NCBI GenBank assembly: GCA_964035795.1
Contig: OZ038320.1
Location: 25,422,118 to 25,486,117 of the forward strand
Source of the DNA: Pterobdella sp. o SKG-2022
Lineage: Eukaryota; Annelida; Clitellata; Hirudinida; Piscicolidae
DNA length: 64,000 bases
Reading direction: 5' to 3'
Each line of letters opens with the position of its first letter. Positions within the stretch are counted from its first letter, which is position 1. The position numbers were made by a program, and so were the translations under genes. This document shows, piece after piece, positions 52,823-64,000 of this stretch. The notes beneath the pieces were generated by a model that had not been told where the DNA came from, did not search any database, and saw nothing but the letters and a program-made list of their open reading frames with translations.

Positions 52823-53941
52823 AAGTCTAACAATAAATAATAATAAATCTTAAAAAAATCTGAATACTTCAAATAATTGAACATAAAACTATCGGACAAT
52901 AGAGTTGCCAACTTTTCAAAGTTAACCAAGTCTTATCATTCAAAAATCTCAAAGCCGGAACTTGTGTTGCCACTTGGGTGTTGCCCTTCCGAAAGCTTTG
53001 AGGCCAAATATGTCAAGTGCATCAGCAATAAATTGTAAATTTAAAAGGTTTAGAATTATGTTTTAGAGCTTCGCACATTGCTATAAATCTTGTGCAACAC
53101 TAGATTGAGTCTTTTCTATTGTTCATCAAATAACGTTTAAATTTATTTTAAAAAGTTTCATGATAAAATTTATAATCTGAAAATAAAGCTTTTTAAAAAA
53201 CAACTTAGTTAAATTTCTTGAAATTTTTATTCAATAAAACATTGAAGAATTTTTATCCATTATACAAAATTATCATGTAATTTAATCAGACGTATTGAAA
53301 TCCCTGCATCGAATTCATTAAACATATCAAATCACCGCAGCCATTGTTCCCGGACGTTTCCTATTGACCTTCCGACCCAGACAAGCTTTGTAGTCGACAC
53401 TTCCACAAAAAATTAATTAATTTTTCAACGCTAGATCATAAAATTCATTTACCTAAATTATTTTTATTTCTGTAAATATTTTTCAAAAATATATATACTA
53501 ATTTGTGTTGGGCGTTTGTGCAAAAATTCTAAAAATTATTGTTACATTAACAATACTGGCTACACTATTATCAATACTAACTTAATGGATACTACAAGTG
53601 TTTTATTAAGTCACACTAGCGCCAACATAAATAGAGATAAAAAATTTCATCTAATAAAAAGTTATAAAGACTATCTTTAAAACATTTAAACTGGAGCTCA
53701 GGCAGTTTTCGAAGAAAACTTGCAAAAAGTTGACCTTTACACACGAGATTGAGCATTATTTTAAAAGTCACGCAATATTTAAAGAATAAAGCAAAATATT
53801 TTTAAGTATTTAAAAATATTTATAAAGATAATATTCATATTCAAATAATAATTTCTGTATTCAAATAATGGTAGTAACTTAAACACGCAGAGAACAAATT
53901 ATTTAGTATTTATACAAGCTTGAAGTATTGAAATTAATTTT

Positions 53942-53963
53942 TATATATATATATATATATATA
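53942..53963. repeat. (TA)n microsatellite
   Basis: Eleven tandem TA units. Confidence 0.9.
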
Positions 53964-54918
53964 CATATTCGTATATTTGGAAAAATATTCCTTAGAATAA
54001 GTTGAAATGAAGCCTTATCTACATGAAGCACAAAAACTTTTGTAACTATAGGATAATTTTTGATTTCTACGCTGATTCATCTTTTCTTATCTCAACAACA
54101 CCGGCCCACAAATACATTAGCAGGTATATTTACAGTATAATGCAATTTAAAATTTTTGAGTTATATCTTTGGAGAAAAATTAACAATTATTGTATTATGA
54201 ATTTTTAAATTCAATTCCTTTTTTGCTTAACTTATTCAACATTTGAGCGTTTTTCATATAACAGAAAGATATAAAAGGTAGATAAAAGTAAACTTTGAAT
54301 AAGAACTTTTTGATAAACTTGCACTTTAGTTCTAGCCAAAAATTCAATAAAATCAGATTAAGATTTTTATGATGTATTCAAAGATTTTTATCTGGGTTAC
54401 AAAAACATCCAGAAAGCTTGAGCAAAAAGCCTAAGACAATAATCTTTTCATTTATTCTATGTCCATTTTTTCAAAATTTTGATAACTTTCAAAAATTTCT
54501 TCGGAATAGAACAAAATTCTTTTAAAGGGTTTTTGTTACCATTCATCTTTTTACGTTAAATTGTTTTGAAAAAGTAACCAACGCTAATGTTTAAACGCAC
54601 AAGTAAATTAACTTTATGACCAAAATAACACATATTCCACATAGCGATTCATCAGTCAGTTATTAACCTCCTTAGACAACACCTTTCAAACAGCACTCAA
54701 CGGCTTTTGTCTTTAAAACATTCGCCCATGTTAAAATTTATCAAGTAACTTGTCAGACTAATTGCATAGTCATTTTTGTTTGAGTTTTAAGAGTTATTTT
54801 TTTATTAATTAAGAGGAATTTAGTTTAAAAATTTTTTAAATAAAAACTTTGATTAATTTATTAAGAAAGACTCATTTCCTTTGAATCTGTTTATCAATTT
54901 ATTTATACTTGAGTAAAT

Positions 54919-55440
54919 CCCACCCTTCATCCATCCAGCCATTCATCCATCCACCCATCCATCTGCCCACCCTCCATCTCCCCATCCTTCATTTATCAAC
55001 TCATTCTTATTTAAATGCTCTTCGTACATGCGCATCACCATTCATCAATCCATTTACCTTACATTTCTAATTCACATGAAAAAGCTTATTTGCTACAATA
55101 CATTTATTCATTACCAAAAAGCTCGAAAAAAGGTATAACACTTTCAAGTAATTTATTTTTAATTTTGATTTGAAAAAAGTTTTTGAAATAATACTTTTTA
55201 CAAAATTTTTTTCAAACCTATTTTCACTTTTTTTTTTGATAACCCATCCATCTATTCGCTCATTCCATTATGCATAACTCATAATCTCTTTTTTCTATCT
55301 TTACAACCATCCATCCCAACTTACTACCTCATACATACATACATTCACCTCTCCATCAACCCATTCATTTCCTCATCTATATATCTACTTTTTCAACCAC
55401 CTATTCTAATGCATCCACTCATGCATCCATCCATCAATCA
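54919..55440. repeat. Degenerate (CATC)n / (ATCC)n tetranucleotide region
   Basis: Two clusters of catccatcca-like units (54919-55010 and roughly 55243-55440) with interruptions such as catacatacatacattc. Strand-asymmetric C-rich composition. No coding signal. Confidence 0.7.
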
Positions 55441-57864
55441 GCTGACCATGATACAAATGGTTATCTCTCATAGTGTTTATAGCTCTTGAGAAAGCATGGC
55501 TTATCATGCTCATATATATCTTTGGTTTTTATCATGTCTTATACATAAATGTGTATCGAATTTTTATCTTGCCACTTTATTGCCAGATTTTCAATTTTTG
55601 ATGCTCTTTTTTTCTATTTGATTTTTTTAGTATTTAAAAATTTCAATTCAAGTTTGAGTCGTTGAAAAAAATCAATATAATGTAAAAAAATAAACAAATA
55701 TGAATACTAAAATAGGCTAATAAAAAATCTTAGCATGAAATATCGAAATAAATTAGCTTATTTTTTAAACCTCAATTTTTCAACGCCATGAAAGTTTTAA
55801 CTTTGTTTTGTCTATTCATCTTCCATTAACTATTTTATCATCAAATTATCTTAGTTATCTCAAAAATTTATGATACAGCCATTTATAAACAAGAAAATTT
55901 ATATCTACCACCATTATCCTCTTTCAATATTTCAAGATTTTCTCCACTGTTTAACTCATTTAAATTTTATCATCTCATTTACCATTTAAGTTTATTTTTA
56001 AAATTTTCCATTTGAATTTTAATAATATTCCATTTGTTAACAGTTTTCCATTTGATCGACGCCTTTCATTTGATGAGCATTTTATTCACTAATTACCCTT
56101 GTTTTATTGATGTTTTATTCAGCCATTCTTTCTTAATTTCCTCTTTATTTTTCACGCCTATCATATGCATCCACAAGTCAAATAGTCAAAATCTTGCTGG
56201 AAATAATTGATTTTGATGCTATTTCAGCAAAAAAAATTTGTAGAAAAGTATTCAATTTTATCTGAATTCTTTCACTGCGGTTTGAAAAGACCTCAATTTT
56301 AACTTTCATTCTTTGACATAATATATGGAAAACATTGAAAATAAATCAGCTGAAATTGTACACCCCAACAAATCTAAAAAATTATTGATAGTAATATAAT
56401 CCAATAAATTAAGATTATATGAAAAAACAGTCATATGTTGTTGATAAGCCGATGATTTAATTATAACAGGGTACCCTTTTTTTAAAAAAACTAGATAAAC
56501 GATACAAGAATGTGAAGACCAAGCAACCGTACCTCATTAGAGCCTCATTAACTATGTGCTCACATCTGCAGTATCATCTTATTAAATAAATAACGAGCCA
56601 AGTCCACTATTTATGTATGAATACAAGTAACCTCTACAACCTTTTTGATCTTTATATATTGCTTCTCACTAAGACTAATTGTTTGTTGAGTACAGAGCTC
56701 AAAGTCAACGATTTTTCCTAAATGTGGTTTATAAGTTTATAATTTTATAATCATACGCTTCATTTAACTGTAATGTATATGATTATGAAAGTTTTTTTGT
56801 AATGTGTGTGATTATGAAAGTTTTTCTCAAATTCAGAAGCTAATTATTACTCTCTAAATCTAGTTTTGAAACTCTGCACACATGTGAGTTCAAACACGGG
56901 CAGTTAAATTAATTGGTTGGCATGCACTCCGATTGCTTTTACGATCTTCAGTGGGCCATTCAAGCCCCTTGTTGGTGATTTGAACGGCCTTCTCTTGTGA
57001 ATTTATTCATTCTACCCTTTATTTATTTGATTCTATTCAATTTTAAAAAATTTTCTGTCTTTTAACGTTAGTGATTTAGTTTGTATTTTTTTAATTGTTT
57101 TTTTAAACTTTTTTTTATTTTTTCAGTTAGAGTTATTTAGTTTTGGATTTTATTTATTGAATCTTATTCACCTTTTCATCCATCCATTAGGGTATTACGT
57201 ATGCAAATCATCTCACACGAATCACCCTATTTATATTATCACCTTTACCCTTTTTTGGGTTTTATTACTTTATTTCAAATTTTGAATATTTGTTCGCGTA
57301 TCTGGAATTTTTATCAAAAATAAAATCTGCATGTTTTAAACAAAATTTTTGAGCGACGAGCAAAAGGCATATTGCTAATGTTGAATTTTTAAAGATTGCG
57401 ATAAGAATGCTAAAAATTTCTTCAAAGCCAGTCTTGTTATCTGATGACCAAACATCTTGTTAAAAGCGTTTAAGTATATTTTTTTTCAAAAAGCTTAAAA
57501 GCTTCTTAAAAACTAAGCAGTTTTTAATATATTCACTCCACTCATGGAGATACTGATAAAGATAAATACACACAAATTCCCACGATTTTAATGAATAAAT
57601 TTTAAAATATCTAAAAGAGACACATACGGTTTTTTAAATTTTAAAAACTTTTTTTAGTTTTTTCTCCAACACATGTTGAAAGGCTGATGTATTACCCCGC
57701 TCCAAGCCTTGAATGTACACTTATTAATTTTATTCTTCTTTGTTCCAAGCATTTTCTACATTACTTGAAATTTTAATGGTTTTTAATATTCTTAAGGCGC
57801 TTTCTGCAAACTTGAGATTAATGTTTATAAAACTTGAAGTAAATTATCTTTAGTGATGATAACC

Positions 57865-57950
57865 TACCCATACCAGAAATCGAACTCTCAACTTCATGCC
57901 TTTTCAAGCCAGCTTGAAGCTCTTTTCCAACTCAGCTATAAGATCTAGTA
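57865..57950 (-). mobile_element. tRNA-like sequence, probable SINE head or tRNA pseudogene
   Basis: The minus strand has an A-box-like tagctgagttggaaaagagc, a 5- or 6-base anticodon-type stem (ttcaag/cttgaa) and a B-box-like gagttcgatttc. Acceptor ends do not pair, so a functional tRNA is unlikely. Its sequence differs from the SINE at 12925. Confidence 0.45.
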
Positions 57951-59099
57951 AACATCAAAGCAACTTGAACCACAACTTAATTATACTCAAACATGTACGC
58001 TCTAATGAGATTATTTGAAGCAATCGTTCAAAAAATGCATGTACAAAGAGGTTTGACAAAAAGCTCTGATGTAATACGTAAGGCAAATAAATTTCTTTTT
58101 TATTCTATTTATTCTTTTTTAATATATTTTTCAATTGTTTTGGAATTTCTCTTCATACTATTCCATTTTACTTCATACTCTCGTCTCATGGTTTTTCATT
58201 GTTTTCACTTATGTCGTTCTTTATATTTTATCGCTATTTTCGTGTGATAATTTATGATGTTTATGATGATTTCATTATGTCAATCTTACATTATGCTATT
58301 TATATTTCTCGCTAATCTCATGATGAACGTCTGCATTATCTGATGCTCCTAATGCTTTGTGTTGTTTATTTGTACAATCAAAGGCATTTCTCGGTCAATT
58401 TATCATTGCCGTTAAGTGATTATTCTTCACTCTATTAGATAACTTTACTGCATATAACAATGAAAAAAAATGAAATGATAATGATATAAAATTTTAAAGA
58501 AAAGTAATGGGGCTAGACTGTGGGTCTATTATTCAAAATTGGAATAAAACTACTTGCATTATTAAAGCAAAAAATTGCTGTTATTAAAAAGCCCTTAAAC
58601 GCATCATTGACTGGATATAATTATTTGATGGTAATTATTATATGCTTGGAAAATTCTGATATATCGATATTGAAGGGAAATAGCTTGAAAATGAAAATTT
58701 TGACAAAATATACATAAAGTTTTCAATAGAAATAACAGCAATAACAATTTATATAGCGCCAACGAAAGCAACCAAGGCGCCCACGTGCCAAATACTGTTG
58801 AAAGCAATTGTTTAAAAATTTATTTTAATTGGATAAGACAAAATAAGATTAAAATATTTTCAAAAATTATTATTAGCATAAACTGTAACTCGATAAAGTA
58901 TAAAAAATTAACACAAAAAATAAAAATAGATAACCTAAAGAAAAAAAAACAAAAAAAAACAATAAAAATAAACCAAATCAAAATAAATAAACTTAAAACC
59001 ATAAATAAGCAAAGTAAATAAAAACGAAGCAAAAAACAGTGCCAAATCTTACGATGAAGTATTAATCGAGACTGGGGACCTCTAACCCTCGACGCAAAC

Positions 59100-59330
59100 A
59101 GTCAATAAGAATAACAATAACAACATTAATAATAAAAATAATAAGTATAATGATATAAACAATAATAACAATAAATTTTATAATTATAATAACCATAATA
59201 ATAACTCTACTAATAACAACTATACAGATAACAACATTAATGAAAATAACTATAAGAATGAAATAAACAATAATATCAATAATAATAAAAATAATAATAA
59301 AAATAATAATATAAATAATAATATAAATTC
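59100..59330. repeat. Degenerate AAT/AAC-rich simple repeat
   Basis: Some 230 bases composed almost wholly of aataac, aataat and ataaac units on the plus strand, nearly free of G. Confidence 0.75.
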
Positions 59331-60109
59331 TTCACAGCATGCCGCAAACACATTGGAGTTATCTCAATAGGGACCCTGATTCCCTGAAAAAACTGTGCTG
59401 ATCCTAGTGATTCGATATTATATATATATATCATAATATCCGAATTGTTTGAATTAAATTTTGTTTTGAATTCAGATTTTTTGTTAGCATTTCATAAATT
59501 TTTTTCTTAATTTTTAAAAATTTTAAGCTCAGCTGGAGGAATTCTGTTTGTAAACTCGCGCTGTGTGAATCCCATACTAAGAATAATGAATTTAATTACA
59601 TTATATTTTTTCAATCATTTTTCAGTTAAAAAATTTAATAAAAATATTTATTTTTTGATTAAAGTCATCTTCGTTATTTCAATTCACCTAATTATTTCAA
59701 TTTTATAAAATAGCACAAAAAACATTATCTTGCCAGGTTGATATAAATGATAAATCGTAGCCACAAAAGATATTAATTAATAAACAGCATTAAGACCTGA
59801 CAGCTGAAAACTTTGATGTATTCAACAGGGTTGCTTCAGTAAGGTTTCCTTAATACTTATCATCAAACAAGTCTTGAGTCTTCATTATTTATTGATTTAT
59901 TGCTTAAAAATTACACCCTTCTTAGATGAAGAACTTAGTCAATAAAAATTTCAATTAAATCTAGCGCTATACAATAATTTCATTTTTTTTTACTTTTATA
60001 CGCTCAACTCTTTATAAACTATAAAAACAAAAAAAAATTATCAAGATTATACATTTCTTCATAACCTTAATCCATGTTATCCATCTAACCTCTCATAATA
60101 TTAAATACG

Positions 60110-60130
60110 ATCATCATCATCATCATCATC
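60110..60130. repeat. (ATC)n microsatellite
   Basis: Seven tandem atc units followed by accaacaccaac. Confidence 0.8.
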
Positions 60131-61248
60131 ACCAACACCAACAGGTGATATTTCCACTGTAACTTAAGCGTTTTTCTCAGATGGTTCAGGGTGGTTTAAT
60201 GTTAGAAATCTTGTTATAAATAACGTAATAAGGTTATCGAGTACAGTCCTTACAGTGGTTTAAACGCTGTAAACAAGTGACATTGTAGGTATTGCTGGGT
60301 AAAAATTTAAAAAGTATGTATTGTAAGAATAGAAAAATAACAACTTTAATAATAATAAAAAGTATAATAGTTTTTTTAATTAAGAAAATAAACTTGTTAA
60401 TAGAAACAATTATTACAAAATTAACATATCGATGGAAATAATTACAAATAAACACAATATAAAAATAGTAATTTGAAAAAAATAATAATAAAAATAACAT
60501 TCAAAAAACTAAGCATAATAAAAAAAATTAATTACACCAATAACATAATTTAAATTCATTATGATACTCAATGATAATGATAAATATAACTAACAATGAA
60601 CTCAAGATATTCTTTGTTATATTGTCCTATAATGTGATATACATAACCCGGGCATTTACATGGTTATTTTAAATTGATTTTTGAAGTGTATTTATACCAA
60701 AAGTTGGTTAATATGTGACTAAAACTCTTGAGCAATACAGAATAACTGATAATTCAAATCTATCAATTGCTTTGTGAAATGCACATTATTAAATGCATTC
60801 AAACCTTCATTGTTAATATTTATCCTTATAGGTATTTCTGGTGTATGTATTATACCAATGCATTTAATCTATCAGTTTATCGGTGAGTAAACATTTATAT
60901 AAAAATATATGGTTTTGAAAAAATATTTGAGGGCGCATAGGTGTATGAGTACATAGATGTACCGACATCAGTACTGTGGTTATCTCATGATTCACTTCAG
61001 TTTTTCACCCTGGCGATTACATGGAACAGACGATGATGATACAAATATTCATCGATTTATTTCACCTAAGCATTTATATAGCATTATCTTTAATTAAACT
61101 TTGCACACATTACAATCATAAATACTTGCGATATAAACACAAATGAGAACAGTTGAACAAAAAACCGCATTAATTCTTGCTAGCGCTTTGCATACAAAAG
61201 TCTTTGGATCGGGATAATGCGGATTAGTTCTGTAATTAAAACACATTA

Positions 61249-61250
<2 letters not shown>

Positions 61251-61279
<29 letters not shown>
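61251..61279. repeat. (AAT)n microsatellite
   Basis: Nine to ten uninterrupted aat units. A complementary tta run lies about 190 bases downstream (61465-61516). Confidence 0.85.
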
Positions 61280-61281
<2 letters not shown>

Positions 61282-61464
61282 TTGGAAAATAAATTGTTAG
61301 TAGAAATAAAATGATAGAATTCCATTGTAAAGCCTAGAAATTAATTGTAATGGTGAAAATAATAATATCAAAAAAAGAAATAATAAACTATTTGAAATAA
61401 ACGAAAAAAAATAATATCTTGTAAACAACATTATAAAATCCCAATGAAACAGCAATAATTACAT

Positions 61465-61516
61465 TATTATTATTATTATTGTCATTATTATTGTTATTAG
61501 TATTATTATTATTTTT
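61465..61516. repeat. (TTA)n microsatellite, partly interrupted
   Basis: ttattattattatt with small interruptions (gtcatt, gttatt), complementary to the aat run at 61251, so the pair could fold into a long hairpin. Confidence 0.7.
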
Positions 61517-61860
61517 TATTTTTATTTTTATTTTTTTTTATATTAAGCATAGTCATAGTCGCTTACCTAGATTTGATTTAATTGATAAAATGTTCCTGGT
61601 GCAGTTTGTTTCACTATTTTTTTATTCTTCGAAAATGATTCATATTCTTTATTATTAATATCAGCATTATTTTTATTAACTACATACGCTTCCCTGCTTT
61701 AAAGCTTATCAGAATGAACCTTGAAAGAACACACAAGCGCATGGCACGTTCAACAGTTGTGCATTCGAGGTGTAAAATATCCGCGTTGCAGCCGTAAAAC
61801 AACGATAAATTGCCATAAAAATGAAATTTTTAAATTAGAAGTTATCAGAATTAGCTGTTA

Positions 61861-62130
61861 CCACCATCATCATCGTCGTAGTCATCATCATCACCATGGT
61901 ATTAGTCATGATCTTTGTCATCATCATTATCACCAACATCATCATGACCACCATTATCATCATTTTCTTCACCACCATCCCCATTACATCATCACACTCA
62001 TTCTCACCACCACCATCATCACCACCACCATCATCATCACCACCATCATCATCACCACCATTCCCATTAAAACCCTCATCACCATTACCCTCATCCCCAT
62101 CGTCATCACCACCATCATAATCACCAACGT
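61861..62130. repeat. CAC/CAT-rich degenerate minisatellite
   Basis: About 270 bases of mixed cac, cat, tcatcac and accacc units on the plus strand. They create a long open frame (61721-62161) encoding His/Thr/Ile-rich sequence, and another that is Ser/Pro-rich. Both are by-products of the repeat and not genes. Confidence 0.8.
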
Positions 62131-62699
62131 CATCTCTTCCAGAACATTACCAACAGCTTAAGACAACCACACTAATCCCCGCTGATAGATAAAGGCACAA
62201 TGAAGAAAGAAACATGATTCCCCACGAGAATACATCACAAACTTTGAAATCAATAGCATCGATTGATTTTTCAGTAATTATAATCTCAATCATTTTATGG
62301 AAATTTTTGTCGGAGTTGAAAAAATCTTTGGAAAAGTATGGAAGTATCTTTTGAGGCACCTATGTTTTTATGTTCAGATGATGATTTGTAGAGAGTTTTA
62401 ATTTTTTTTTTCATAAAACTTTTTTTCATAAATTTTTAATTTTTTAACTTTTTTAAAAGTGAAGAAATTTTATATATTTTCCACAAAGATATAAATAAAT
62501 TTGTAAGTTTTTCTACATTTTTTTGTAACCATTATCCAGAAAAATGCATTTTTTTATTCTTTATTATTCTTTCACAATAGTGTTTTTTAGTATTTATTGT
62601 CGTTTGATATCAAGTGTTGTGAGGAAATAATTATTGTTCCTCTCCACAGACCACCCCTGCCAGCAACACCATCCCCTCAAAATTTTGCGAAATTATATT

Positions 62700-62860
62700 T
62701 ACAGAACACACATAGTTACCTAACACACATACATAACAAACACGTACATAAAACACCAAAAAAAACACACACACCATAAGCATACACATACATAAAACAA
62801 ACGTACATAACACACATATAAATAAAAACTCATACAACACAGATACAAACACACTTCTTA
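62700..62860. repeat. ACA/CATA-rich simple repeat
   Basis: Degenerate acacacatacataa units, C and A only for long stretches. Confidence 0.7.
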
Positions 62861-64000
62861 TTTCACACTACATAACTGACACTAAAATCACGTTACACGA
62901 GTTAGACTTGTTGTCATAAAACATAAATAAAATAACAACAATACCAATAAGAAATACTCTATACTAAATACATGCGTCAACAAAATAAAATTCTTTTTAA
63001 TAAACATAAAAGGTTCTGCAAAGCAACCGCTATAAAAATACAGCAACTCTTCTTATAGAGAAAGGGTTTGTTTGTATTGAATATCTTTTGGTTCTATTTT
63101 TACCTCATATATTATTTTTGTTTATATCATATTTTTATCTCATTTTATTTTATTTTTTTTTATTTTTATTACAAAAAATTTTTTTCAAGCTGGTTCACTT
63201 TTAATATTTTTTTTTTGATTTCATATTTTGGTTCTATTGTAAACTTTTTATGTATTCCTGTTTCCTTTTGTAAACATTTGTTTAAATACATATAGCTGTG
63301 CGTATGTAAGGATTAGCTTAGCAATTTATCCTAAATATTTTCTTCACATGCGAAGTTATATGCATAGTTTATAGAAAGAATATTCAAATCTCTTTTGCTA
63401 TATATACTTACTCAAAAATATAATTGAAAAAGCAAAAAAAATAATTTTTCACTAGTTATACAAATTGTATTATAATAGAAATTTTTAAAAATAAAATCAA
63501 TTTATGAAGATTTTTTCCAACGTAAAATATATATTATTAATTCCAGTGGATGTATTCAATTTAAATAAAAGGAACTAAATTTTTCAAAAGAAATTCATCA
63601 AAAAAAGATTGCAGCACTAGTTTTTTACATGTTAGACATGTCAAATCCTGAAAGTTACATTTCAAAACAACATACCCAAAAATAAAGTCTATTTTCGAAA
63701 AAAATTTCATTCAAAATTGCCTCAATTGAAAATTTAAACAGAATTTACGATTTTAAATTCATAAAATGTCTATCACTTTTATAATTGTGAATTCAAAAAC
63801 AGAAGAATACTTACATGTTGTACTATACGAATTTAATATAACATAATATGAAGAATTAGTGTATTAATTCCCATAAAAACGATCGACTAAGTCATATACT
63901 GTCATATAGAATGTTAAAAATACAATGATTGAAAGCTGGGAACAATGTTCCGAATGTATCAGTTTCAGATTGAAAAAACAAAACTCATTTAAAAGTTGAG

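Larger units (their letters stand above)
47792..64000. other. 16-kb gene-poor region
   Basis: No exon, RNA gene or domain could be supported on either strand. If the TRIM9 RING exons lie further on, this is one very long intron; otherwise it is intergenic. It contains two inverted-repeat elements, one tRNA-like sequence and most of the window's simple repeats, listed separately. Short open frames here are lysine, isoleucine or histidine-rich noise. Confidence 0.55.

Noticed and set aside
54919..55440. CRISPR-like or tandem-gene array
   Set aside because: Units are 4-base catc repeats with irregular interruptions; no constant repeat-spacer pattern.
61721..62161. 146-codon His/Thr/Ile-rich open frame
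   Set aside because: Produced by the CAC/CAT repeat tract; no domain, and other frames are equally open through the repeat.

Overview
The window is metazoan nuclear DNA: strongly AT-rich, with compact multi-exon genes, GT-AG introns mostly of 50-700 bases, the standard genetic code and many short dispersed repeats. The gene set (MCTP, DDX54, GMDS, SPRED, TRIM9 and a lysosomal hexosaminidase relic) is typical of an animal, most likely an invertebrate; I cannot place it more precisely. I rebuilt the gene models by joining exons on splice sites, reading phase and family motifs. Exon phases add up for all the intact genes.

Layout. 1-1.6 kb: truncated, mutated LINE reverse transcriptase (-). 2.85-8.17 kb: MCTP, a C2-domain ER membrane protein (+). 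10.8-16.1 kb: beta-hexosaminidase pseudogene (+), with all twelve exons and their splice sites recognisable but several disabling lesions and a lost catalytic glutamate. 16.2-21.9 kb: DDX54 RNA helicase (-), 20 exons, intact, convergent with the hexosaminidase. 22.05-23.8 kb: three intronless decayed coding pieces (a small unknown, a dihydrodiol-dehydrogenase-like one and a possible PEX11-like one). 25.0-29.8 kb: GMDS (-), intact. 32.4-36.5 kb: SPRED (+), first exon not found. 37.4-47.8 kb: TRIM9-type gene (-), lacking its RING/B-box exons inside the window. 47.8-64 kb: no convincing exon; simple repeats, inverted-repeat elements and one tRNA-like sequence.

The genes do not form a pathway or operon. 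Themes are secretory and lysosomal sugar metabolism (GMDS, hexosaminidase relic), Ca2+/membrane (MCTP), ribosome biogenesis (DDX54) and RAS or ubiquitin signalling (SPRED, TRIM9). The striking features are the contrast between intact genes and nearby decayed ones, and families of hairpin-like inverted-repeat elements, one with nearly identical 84-base arms. I found no CRISPR, operon or microbial defence system.
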